A stretch of 64,000 bases of DNA, from NCBI GenBank assembly GCA_028281285.1, contig JANQKF010000034.1, forward strand, positions 62,001 to 126,000, read 5' to 3'. The stretch's first letter is position 1. Each line of letters starts with the position of its first letter. A program made the position numbers and the translations under genes. Positions 36,950 through 44,432 of the stretch are shown here, piece by piece. Source of the stretch: Cyclobacteriaceae bacterium. Lineage in GTDB: Bacteria; Bacteroidota; Bacteroidia; Cytophagales; Cyclobacteriaceae. A model generated the notes under the pieces. That model did not search any database, was not told the origin of the DNA, and was given only the letters and a program-made list of their open reading frames with translations.

Positions 36950-38392
36950 TCACTCCTCGAATTTCTTATTCAGGAACTTGTTACAAAAGGAGAGGAATCG
37001 TTCGATGTCTTGAAAATTGGTGATATAGCCAATTGACACCCGGACGGCTCCTCTTTTTTGTCCCAAGAACTCTATCAGATCGAAGTAATCTTTTTTTCCC
37101 CGTTTTGTAAAGTACGATTTAAGTCGTTCCTTATTTAAAGTGTGATTTGTTTCATCAATGCCAGGATTGCAGAAACAACCGGTTCGGATTGAAATATTCT
37201 CCTCGTATGCTTTCTGTTCTATGGTGATGAAATCATACATTTTTCCTGAAGGATCAAAAAAGTTCATGGCCAAAGTTCCACCTCGATTCAGCCCTGTCTG
37301 TGGCCCATAGACTTCAACCAGTGATCGACCATTTGAATGTTTAATATCCTGAAGCTTAGAAAGTAGGTATCTCGTAAGACAATCAACTCTGGTTTTGATG
37401 GTTTGAATTCCAATTGCTTCTACGTAATCCAGTCCTGATTTGATGGCTGGAATGTCAAGATAGTTGACAGTTCCATCCTCGAATCTGGCAGCGTCCTGCT
37501 CCAGGTGATATCCATCTCCTTTTATAGAAACAATCGTGATAGTACCTCCGGCAAATGAGGGCTTTTTCAATTTTGAGAAAGTGTCCTTTTTGACTAGTAA
37601 AGCTCCCAAGCCTGTAGGGTAACCGAATATCTTATAGAATGATAGTGCTATGAATTCAGGTTGATGGATACTTAAATCCAGAATATCACTTGGGGCAAAC
37701 GCAGCGGCATCAAGCAGTACGTCCCAACCTCGGGATTGTGCTTCTGTAATCAAACTCAGATCATGCTTTACACCTGATACATTTGATTGGGCTGGAAAAG
37801 CAAAGAGCTTATTTTCTCCTTTCAATTCTCTCAGGCTATCGATTAATTGTGCTTCATCAACCCTAAGGTTTGAAAGAATAGGAGAGTACTGGAAATTACA
37901 ATTTTTGCTCCTGGCATATTCCCTGATTCCATTGACAGAATTATGATTATCGACAGTTAGTACAAGTTGATCCTTTTCAGTAAATGGATATGATTCACCT
38001 ACAATTTTAATGGCGGCTGATGCATTTGCCGTGAAAATGCAGATGTAATTATCTCCGGCATTAAAATAATCCAGTACTCTTTTTCTTGTCTCTTTGATAT
38101 GGTTTTCTGCTAAGGCCGAGCTAGGATTGATAGAATGCGGGTTACCTAAGACGGCATTGGCTAAAAAGTCATGGTGGGATTTCAACTGGCTTACACCATA
38201 GAGCTGACCTCCGGTGAAATCAAGGTAAGTATGACGCTGTTCATCCAGGCGCGCAAAGTCTTTGATGCGCAATTCGTCCAGGGATTTAGTGGTTTCGTAT
38301 TCCGGGTATTGTCTTATGAAGTTTTCAAATTCCGGAGTTTGATCGACTTGTCGATTGCGAAACAGGAAAGGCAAAAAACTGGGCCGTTTCAT
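36950..38392 (-). CDS. Moco-sulfurase-like class V aminotransferase (PLP)
   Basis: I chose the ATG at 38392, which overlaps the stop of the upstream rhodanese gene (ATGA, 38389-38392); longer in-frame starts to 38452 exist but would run deep into that gene. About 480 residues. Motifs match the N-terminal cysteine-desulfurase part of MOCOS/ABA3: YLDFTGGQLYGVSQ, GNPHS, VDNHNSVNGIREYA, FAFPAQSNVSG, PLP lysine Lys254 in SFYKIFGYPTGLGAL, and SIRTGCFCNPG (Cys406, Cys408). MOCOS makes a Mo-bound persulfide from cysteine; the C-terminal MOSC domain of MOCOS is absent here. Substrate unproven. Cytoplasmic. Confidence 0.8.
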   Translation of the reverse strand: MKRPSFLPFLFRNRQVDQTPEFENFIRQYPEYETTKSLDELRIKDFARLDEQRHTYLDFTGGQLYGVSQLKSHHDFLANAVLGNPHSINPSSALAENHIKETRKRVLDYFNAGDNYICIFTANASAAIKIVGESYPFTEKDQLVLTVDNHNSVNGIREYARSKNCNFQYSPILSNLRVDEAQLIDSLRELKGENKLFAFPAQSNVSGVKHDLSLITEAQSRGWDVLLDAAAFAPSDILDLSIHQPEFIALSFYKIFGYPTGLGALLVKKDTFSKLKKPSFAGGTITIVSIKGDGYHLEQDAARFEDGTVNYLDIPAIKSGLDYVEAIGIQTIKTRVDCLTRYLLSKLQDIKHSNGRSLVEVYGPQTGLNRGGTLAMNFFDPSGKMYDFITIEQKAYEENISIRTGCFCNPGIDETNHTLNKERLKSYFTKRGKKDYFDLIEFLGQKRGAVRVSIGYITNFQDIERFLSFCNKFLNKKFEE

Positions 38393-38973
38393 TGGTTTCT
38401 TTCTAAGAGTGAATCCTTGCATGAAAGCTCTTCCAGGGGTCTGTCTACCCAATAATTAAGACCACCAAGAAGATTATGGATTTTGTCGAATCCATGGGTC
38501 GAAAGGGTCTGACTTACTCGAGTGCTTCTGGCACTGATCGAGCAAAGAACAACGATTTTTTTGTCCTTGTATTTCTCAAGCTCATCTAGTCGATCGTTAA
38601 TTTCAGTGATTGGGATATTGATGGAATTTTTAAGGCGACTAAGTCGCGACTCCACATTTTCATATTCTGCAACAGATCGAACATCGAGTAGAATAATTTC
38701 TTGGTTTTTGGACAGAAGATCACAGAGCTGTGCTGGCCAGATATTGGTATACTTTAGCCCGGCACTGGGGTTGGTTAAGTTAATCCTGGCCATTCCGCAA
38801 GTCCCACAGTTTCCCGGCTCATACACAATATGGGTGTCTTCCTTACATCCGCATGGAGGGCATACATACTCCTCCTCTTGGGCGAAAAGTAGATTTTGGC
38901 TGAGCAGGAAATATGCCACCAAAAGACCAGTCCAAATCAGATATTTTTGAGTTTTTGACGATGACTTAATCAT
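38389..38973 (-). CDS. Exported rhodanese-domain protein with heavy-metal-binding-type Cys region
   Basis: 194 residues. A hydrophobic N-terminus (about 10-31, LIWTGLLVAYFLLSQNLLFAQ) looks like a signal peptide. Residues 36-62 (YVCPPCGCKEDTHIVYEPGNCGTCGM) hold Cys38, 41, 43, 56 and 59, similar to heavy-metal-binding domains with CxxCGM. A rhodanese domain follows (about 75-180), with active-site Cys144 in VVLCSISARS and a GGLNYW end. Rhodaneses carry sulfane sulfur as a persulfide. It overlaps the aminotransferase gene, which may supply sulfur, but the signal peptide puts it outside the cytoplasm, an apparent mismatch. Confidence 0.8.
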   Translation of the reverse strand: MIKSSSKTQKYLIWTGLLVAYFLLSQNLLFAQEEEYVCPPCGCKEDTHIVYEPGNCGTCGMARINLTNPSAGLKYTNIWPAQLCDLLSKNQEIILLDVRSVAEYENVESRLSRLKNSINIPITEINDRLDELEKYKDKKIVVLCSISARSTRVSQTLSTHGFDKIHNLLGGLNYWVDRPLEELSCKDSLLERNQ

Positions 38974-39018
38974 GTTTCAAATGTACTCGGTGGAACAAGG
39001 CATTGAGCCCAAGGGGAT

Positions 39019-39064
39019 GTTAAGGTGTGGTAAGAAGCTGTTAAATGTGTTAATGAAAGGTTAA
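39019..39064. promoter_or_regulatory. Phased GTTAA box array, HK2 / rhodanese promoter region
   Basis: GTTAAG at 39019, GGTAAG at 39029, GTTAAA at 39040, GTTAAT at 39049 and GTTAAT at 39060. Main spacings are 21, 9 and 11, the same as in the array at 34460. It lies between the divergent rhodanese operon (ATG 38973) and the HK2 kinase (ATG 39109). A direct repeat of this pitch is typical of OmpR-type regulators. Confidence 0.65.
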
Positions 39065-39071
39065 TGAATCC

Positions 39072-39099
39072 TTGTGAGAGGTTATAATCGTTAATTTTG
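39072..39099 (+). promoter_or_regulatory. Promoter TTG-N17-TAATTTTG of the HK2 operon
   Basis: TTG at 39072-39074, 17 bases, then TAATTTTG at 39092-39099: a full match to the Bacteroidota -33 / -7 consensus (TTG, TAnnTTTG). The last GTTAA box (39060) is just upstream. The -7 box ends 9 bases before the ATG at 39109, so transcription would begin only a few bases before the start: a nearly leaderless mRNA. Confidence 0.65.
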
Positions 39100-39108
39100 A
39101 AGCTTCAG

Positions 39109-40434
39109 ATGAGATTCTCAAAGCTCACTATCTATATCGTTCTTATCGTGGTGGCGGCTTCTATGGCCGGGCTGGTCTATGTTCAACTTCGAATATTCAA
39201 TGCTGATGTGGAAGTATACAGACAGCAGTTCAATTTGACCATTAACGAATACTTTACAGGAATTAGAGAATCTATAAAGGGGGATAAAGTTTGGGTTGAT
39301 CAGGTAAACAACTTTAAAGGAAGGGAAGAGTTTGTTATTTCTTCATTTGAAAAGCCACCGGAGTTAGAGATCCTCGCAGAGCTAAAGAACAAGGTGGATC
39401 GGGTTTTCGAGCGAAACAGTTTGCGAATAGAGTATGAAATACGGGGAGTGCTTCAATCAGACCACCGATGTCAATTCTACATGAAAGACGAGGAATTGGA
39501 AAGAGACCCTTTCTTAATGGGTGTGATAAAAGCAGATCATTTTATGTGTCTGTGCGGTCCTGATGTGGGACAAGGGCATGGAAGGCATGGTGCTGGCAAA
39601 TACACTGCATTTGATGTGAGCTTTCACTACCCAAACTTTATTGGTGAAAATGCTGCAATGCTTCGGATTACCATTCTTTTACTGGCAGTAATCATCCTTG
39701 CATTTTCATATACAGTAATCACACTTAATAAACAGAAGAAACTCTCCCAACTCAAGAACGACTTTATCAATAATCTCACTCATGAGTTCAAAACACCAAT
39801 ATTTTCGATCTCACTTGCCTCGGGCCTTTTGAGAAAATCTGATGCTGTAAAGGACAGTCCCAGGCTTACTAAGTACACCGAGTTGATCGATAATGAAGGG
39901 AAACGCCTTAAGAGCCAGGTAGACAAAGTGCTGCAAATGGCCCTGATAGATTCAGGAAATTTCAAATTGGAAAAGAAGCAAATTGATCTTCATACTTTAA
40001 TCATAAAAGTTGCAAAGAGCTTTGAATTGATAATTAATGAAAGAGATGGGGAATTGCGCCTTGAATTAGATGCCAATCAGCATATCATCCACGCTGATGA
40101 AACACACTTGAATAATATCATCTATAACCTTCTTGATAATGCCCAGAAATACACGGATGAGAAACCGGAGATAGTGATTACCACTATGGACGAATTGGAT
40201 GGAGTGGCATTATTGGTTAAGGACAATGGAATTGGAATGGGCAGGGAAGCCCAGCGCTTTATTTTCGATAAGTTTTATCGTGCCGAATCGGGAAATGTAC
40301 ACAATGTCAAGGGTTTTGGGCTGGGACTTAGTTACGTCAAAAGTGTTGTTGAGGCACATAAGGGTCGAATTAGCCTGAAGAGCCAGCAGAATGTGGGCAG
40401 CGAATTTAAAGTGTTTTTACCTAAAAGCTTATGA
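39109..40434 (+). CDS. Sensor histidine kinase (paralogue of the one at 34557)
   Basis: I use the ATG at 39109 (MRFSKLTIYIVLIVV), not the TTG at 39097 inside the -7 promoter box. The protein is 441 residues: helix 1 at about 8-28, periplasmic domain 29-183, helix 2 about 185-207, HisKA with His225 in NNLTHEFKTPIFSIS, and HATPase (NIIYNLLDNAQKYTDE, VKDNGIGMG, VKGFGLGLSYVKSVVEAHKG). Its periplasmic domain has a Cys/His-rich part, residues 119-160, with Cys121, His144, Cys147, Cys149, His157 and His160, suggestive of metal binding. Next gene overlaps (ATGA, 40431-40434). Confidence 0.95.
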   Translation: MRFSKLTIYIVLIVVAASMAGLVYVQLRIFNADVEVYRQQFNLTINEYFTGIRESIKGDKVWVDQVNNFKGREEFVISSFEKPPELEILAELKNKVDRVFERNSLRIEYEIRGVLQSDHRCQFYMKDEELERDPFLMGVIKADHFMCLCGPDVGQGHGRHGAGKYTAFDVSFHYPNFIGENAAMLRITILLLAVIILAFSYTVITLNKQKKLSQLKNDFINNLTHEFKTPIFSISLASGLLRKSDAVKDSPRLTKYTELIDNEGKRLKSQVDKVLQMALIDSGNFKLEKKQIDLHTLIIKVAKSFELIINERDGELRLELDANQHIIHADETHLNNIIYNLLDNAQKYTDEKPEIVITTMDELDGVALLVKDNGIGMGREAQRFIFDKFYRAESGNVHNVKGFGLGLSYVKSVVEAHKGRISLKSQQNVGSEFKVFLPKSL

Positions 40435-41120
40435 GTAGGAAGGTTCAAATATTGTTAGTTGAGGACGATCATAACCTCGGTTATATTTTAAAGGAGTATA
40501 TATCGATGCATGACTTTGAAGTCTACTGGGCAAAGGACGGTCAAATGGGGCTTGATGCATTTAAAAACGGCACTTACGAATTGTGTGTGCTGGATGTGAT
40601 GATGCCAAAAATGGATGGGTTTACCCTGGCAGAAGAAATAAAGGCCATTGCTCCTAATCATCCGATTATATTCCTGACAGCAAAATCTTTGAAGGTCGAC
40701 AAACTTAAAGGCTTTAAGATTGGCGCTGATGACTACATCGTCAAACCGGTGGACGAAGAGGAATTGATAGCCCGAATCAATGCTATCATCAAACGAAGTG
40801 CATTTGGTAACCACCCAGAGGCAGATACTGAATATCAAATTGGTAGTTATACCTTTAATTTTTTGAACCAGACCCTCGAGAGAGACGGACAGAAGCAGAG
40901 CATAACAACCAAAGAGGCTGAGGTGCTCCGCCAGCTTTGCCTGAATAAAGGGAAACTGCTGGATAGGCAATTCACGCTGAAGCAACTCTGGGGAGAGACT
41001 GACTATTTTAACAGGCGGAGTATGGATGTGTTTATTTCAAAACTCCGCAAATACTTAAGTCACGATCCCAATATCAAAATCACCAATGTGCATGGTAAAG
41101 GTTTTATTCTTGAGGATTGA
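40431..41120 (+). CDS. OmpR/PhoB-family response regulator (paralogue of the one at 35882)
   Basis: 229 residues. Receiver domain with DD at 12-13, Asp55 in LCVLDVMMPKMDGF and Lys in YIVKPVDEEEL; winged-helix domain at about 130-229 with ITTKEAEVLRQLCLNKGKLLD and RRSMDVFISKLRKYLSHDP. Cognate of the kinase whose stop it overlaps. The recognition-helix region (FNRRSMDVFISKLRKYL) is almost the same as in the regulator at 35882 (FNRKSMDVFIHKLRKYL), supporting cross-binding to the two GTTAA arrays. It converges with hutI 18 bases away. Confidence 0.95.
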   Translation: MSRKVQILLVEDDHNLGYILKEYISMHDFEVYWAKDGQMGLDAFKNGTYELCVLDVMMPKMDGFTLAEEIKAIAPNHPIIFLTAKSLKVDKLKGFKIGADDYIVKPVDEEELIARINAIIKRSAFGNHPEADTEYQIGSYTFNFLNQTLERDGQKQSITTKEAEVLRQLCLNKGKLLDRQFTLKQLWGETDYFNRRSMDVFISKLRKYLSHDPNIKITNVHGKGFILED

Positions 41121-41138
41121 GTTTTGTTGGAAAAGATA

Positions 41139-42371
41139 TCAACCAAATTCTCCACCATTAATAAACACTGTGCCTATCCAATCAACCCCAAAATTGTAAG
41201 CAATGGTGGCAGGTGTTATCGGTTCTTTGCTAATTATAAAATTGGCTTTTTTCCCTTTGGTAATACTTCCTACCTCGTTTTCCAACTCCAGGGCAAAGGC
41301 CGCGTTGTAGGTCGTAGCATTGATCGCTTCTTCTGGCAATAGTCTCATCTTGATGCATGCAAGGCTATTTATCAGAGACATATTGAACGAAGGGGCAGAT
41401 CCTGGATTAAAATCAGAGGCCAAAACTAAGGGTAATCCATTTTCTATGATTTTTCTGGCTGGAGAGAAAGGGATATTAATAAAGAAAGAACAACCAGGAA
41501 GCGCGACTGGAATAGTATCCGAATCTTTAAGAAGATTGATTTCTTCTTCTGTCAGCACCTCCAAATGATCTACTGATAGGGCATTATTGGAAATTGCAAC
41601 CTCAATTCCTCCTATGGAATTAAATTGATTGACATGCACTTTGGGCCGTAGCTCATACTTGTCCGCTGCGACAAGTACTTCCTCCATCTGTTCCGGGGTA
41701 TAATAACCGACCTCGCAGAAAGTATCTACATAGTCGGCCAGGCCTGTAGAATAGATTTCCGGGAGCATCTCCTGAATGATCGAAGTGATGTACTTTTCCT
41801 TGTTCTCATCTGGAAAGGCATGCGCACCGAGAAATGTAGCCTTGATAGGAATGTCAAAACTATCTTTGAGGCGAGCAATCACTTGAAGCATCTTTAACTC
41901 TGCTTCGGTGGTAAGCCCATAACCACTTTTGATTTCTATGGCTCCCGTACCATGTCGAATCGCATTGGACAACCTTGAGGCGGCTCCTTCATAGAGCTCA
42001 TCAATCGAGGCATTTTGGAGTTTCTTTGCCGAATTTAGGATCCCTCCACCTGCTTTCGCAATGGATTGATAGTCCATTCCCTTGATTTTCATCACGAACT
42101 CCTCTTCGCGGTTGGCTGCAAAAACCATATGAGTGTGGCTGTCTACGAATGTGGGCATCAATAACCGTCCTTGCACGTCAATTGTCTCATTTACCGTTCG
42201 ACTGTCCCATGTAGTCATTGCTCCGTATTCAGCTATGAGATCATCTTCAACTAGCAAATAGGCATCTTCAATCACAGGTAAATCGCTCATCATTGAACCG
42301 CGAATAATAGCTGAAGACGATTCTCTCACCTGTACTAACTGCCCAATATTTTTAAACAATGTTCTCATCAA
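41139..42371 (-). CDS. hutI: Imidazolonepropionase
   Basis: 410 residues, typical of HutI (amidohydrolase superfamily). It hydrolyses 4-imidazolone-5-propanoate to N-formimino-glutamate, third step of histidine breakdown. Metal and substrate motifs: VDSHTHMVFAANREEEF (HxH, residues about 77-92), AGGGI, the GAIEIKSGYGL stretch, FLGAHAFP, KVHVNQFNS, SVDHLEV and ASDFNPGSAPS with the catalytic Asp. Cytoplasmic. It overlaps hutU by 4 bases (ATGA), so the pair is one operon. hutH and the formiminoglutamate enzyme are not visible in this window. Confidence 0.97.
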   Translation of the reverse strand: MMRTLFKNIGQLVQVRESSSAIIRGSMMSDLPVIEDAYLLVEDDLIAEYGAMTTWDSRTVNETIDVQGRLLMPTFVDSHTHMVFAANREEEFVMKIKGMDYQSIAKAGGGILNSAKKLQNASIDELYEGAASRLSNAIRHGTGAIEIKSGYGLTTEAELKMLQVIARLKDSFDIPIKATFLGAHAFPDENKEKYITSIIQEMLPEIYSTGLADYVDTFCEVGYYTPEQMEEVLVAADKYELRPKVHVNQFNSIGGIEVAISNNALSVDHLEVLTEEEINLLKDSDTIPVALPGCSFFINIPFSPARKIIENGLPLVLASDFNPGSAPSFNMSLINSLACIKMRLLPEEAINATTYNAAFALELENEVGSITKGKKANFIISKEPITPATIAYNFGVDWIGTVFINGGEFG

Positions 42372-44368
42372 TCAAGAAGCTGGTTAAGTGTATCATCTGA
42401 AACCAAACTGGGCAAAGTGACTTTGAGGTTGGGTTCAGCTTCCATGGCGCGTCTGATGGTACTTATTGCATGCGGGTTACGAGCCCAGTTGCGTCTTGCA
42501 ATACCATTATTTACATCCCAATGCAACATACTTTTTAGTCTCCTCTCTGAGTCCTCACTACCGTCAAGTAACATTCCGAAACCACCATTGATGACTTCAC
42601 CCCAGCCTACACCACCTCCATTGTGCAATGAAATCCAGGTTGCCCCTCGGAAGCCATCTCCGACAAAGTTTTGAACGGCCATATCAGCTGTAAAACTCGA
42701 ACCATCGTAAATATTGGATGTTTCACGATAGGGCGAATCAGTCCCCGAAACATCATGATGGTCACGCCCAAGCACGACCGGGCCAATTTCTTTATTAGCG
42801 ATGGCATCGTTGAATGCCTTGGCGATCTTCATTCTACCCTCGGCATCTGCATAAAGGATTCTGGCCTGTGAACCCACTACTAATTTGTTCTTTTGTGCTT
42901 CTTTTACCCAGTGTAGATTGTCTTGAAGTTGTGGATGAATTTCTTTCGGGGCGGTCTTTAAAATGTCTTCCAATATTTTGGCAGCTATTTGATCCGTTTT
43001 TCGAAGATCGTCTGATTTTCCAGATGTACATACCCATCGGAAAGGACCGAATCCATAGTCGAAACACAACGGCCCCATGATATCCTGCACATAGGAGGGG
43101 TACTTAAATCGAATTCCATCTTCGGCCATTACATCTGCTCCTGCTCTTGAAGCCTCAAGTAGAAAAGCATTTCCGTAATCAAAAAAGTAGGTGCCTTTGG
43201 CGGTATGTTTGTTGACCGCAGCAGCATGTCTTCTCAATGTAGAATAAATCTCCTCTTTGAATTTGGCGGGGTCACTGGCCATCATGTCGTTGGCCACCTC
43301 GAAACCAATACCGACAGGGTAGTATCCCCCGGCAAATGGATTGTGGAGTGAGGTCTGATCTGACCCAAAATCAACATACAATCCTGCTTCATCAAATTTT
43401 TCCCATACTTCAACTATGTTCCCTAAATAGGCAAATGAAGTGTTCATTTTAGCCTGTTTGGCAGCCAGCACTTTTTCAATCAAAAGATTAATATCTTCAA
43501 CTACTTCGTCTACCCATCCCTGTTCATATCTTTTGTAGGCGGCCTTTGGATTTACTTCAGCGGTGACTGAAACCACCCCTGCAATTTTTGCGGCCTTTGG
43601 CTGTGCACCACTCATTCCACCAAGACCAGAGGTTACGAACAACAAACCACCGAAGTCGTTGGATGCCGCTTTCATTCTGGCTGCGTTCAGTACGGTAATG
43701 GTCGTTCCATGCACAATTCCTTGTGGCCCAATGTACATATATGAGCCAGCAGTCATTTGTCCATATTGTGTGACGCCCAGTGCATTGTATTTTTCCCAAT
43801 CATCGGGCTGAGAATAGTTGGGAATCATCATGCCATTTGTGACCACTACTCGAGGAGCATCTTTATGAGAAGGGAAAAGCCCCAGCGGATGACCAGAATA
43901 CATGACCAATGTCTGCTCATCGGTCATTTCGCTCAAGTATTTCATTGTGATCAGGTACTGTGCCCAGTTTTGAAATACTGCCCCATTCCCCCCATAAGTG
44001 ATCAACTCATAGGGGTGTTGAGCAACCCTTGGGTCAAGGTTGTTTTGAATCATCACCATAATGGCTTTAGCCTGCAGTGAAGTACCGGGATAGTCATCGA
44101 TCGATCGTGCGAACATTTCACCTTTCGGCATAAATCGATACATATAAATTCTCCCATAATCATCCAGTTCCAGAAGGAACTCAGAGGCTAATACTTGATG
44201 CCATTCCTCGGGAAAATACCTTAACGCATTCCTGATGGCTAATTTTTTCTCTTCTACTGTGAGAATTTCCTTTCGCTTAGGGGCACGATTGATTTCAGGA
44301 TCGAATTCCGGATAATCCGGTAATTCTAAAGGGATTCCTCTCTGGATTTGATCTTTTAAAAAACTCAA
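42368..44368 (-). CDS. hutU: Urocanate hydratase, long form
   Basis: 666 residues, about 100 longer than the proteobacterial urocanase (about 555), the long form often found in Bacteroidota. It converts urocanate to imidazolonepropionate using tightly bound NAD+ as an electrophile. Recognisable parts are the N-terminal YGGNGAVFQNWAQYLITMKYL, NAD-binding TSGLGGMSGAQPKAAKIAGV, VDFGSDQTSLHNPFAGGYYP, the catalytic region GPFRWVCTSGKSDDL with the conserved Cys, and WISLHNGGGVGWGEVINGG. The start ATG is 26 bases from a -7-like box (44394-44401). Confidence 0.97.
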   Translation of the reverse strand: MSFLKDQIQRGIPLELPDYPEFDPEINRAPKRKEILTVEEKKLAIRNALRYFPEEWHQVLASEFLLELDDYGRIYMYRFMPKGEMFARSIDDYPGTSLQAKAIMVMIQNNLDPRVAQHPYELITYGGNGAVFQNWAQYLITMKYLSEMTDEQTLVMYSGHPLGLFPSHKDAPRVVVTNGMMIPNYSQPDDWEKYNALGVTQYGQMTAGSYMYIGPQGIVHGTTITVLNAARMKAASNDFGGLLFVTSGLGGMSGAQPKAAKIAGVVSVTAEVNPKAAYKRYEQGWVDEVVEDINLLIEKVLAAKQAKMNTSFAYLGNIVEVWEKFDEAGLYVDFGSDQTSLHNPFAGGYYPVGIGFEVANDMMASDPAKFKEEIYSTLRRHAAAVNKHTAKGTYFFDYGNAFLLEASRAGADVMAEDGIRFKYPSYVQDIMGPLCFDYGFGPFRWVCTSGKSDDLRKTDQIAAKILEDILKTAPKEIHPQLQDNLHWVKEAQKNKLVVGSQARILYADAEGRMKIAKAFNDAIANKEIGPVVLGRDHHDVSGTDSPYRETSNIYDGSSFTADMAVQNFVGDGFRGATWISLHNGGGVGWGEVINGGFGMLLDGSEDSERRLKSMLHWDVNNGIARRNWARNPHAISTIRRAMEAEPNLKVTLPSLVSDDTLNQLLD

Positions 44369-44393
44369 TGGGTCGAGGGTTAAAAAATAAAAT

Positions 44394-44401
44394 CAAAGGT
44401 A
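44394..44401 (-). promoter_or_regulatory. Putative -7 box of hutU
   Basis: On the minus strand the sequence is TACCTTTG, a match to TAnnTTTG, 26 bases before the hutU ATG. No clear TTG box was found at the usual distance. Confidence 0.4.
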
Positions 44402-44432
44402 GTGAGATAATCCAAATACTTACAGAGCACAG

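Noticed and set aside
38393-38452. Upstream in-frame start of the aminotransferase (60 extra bases)
   Set aside because: It would lie within the rhodanese gene; the ATGA overlap at 38389-38392 gives a normal coupled start.
40488-40985. A 165-codon minus-strand open frame
   Set aside because: Fully antisense to the OmpR-type regulator, which is clearly coding.
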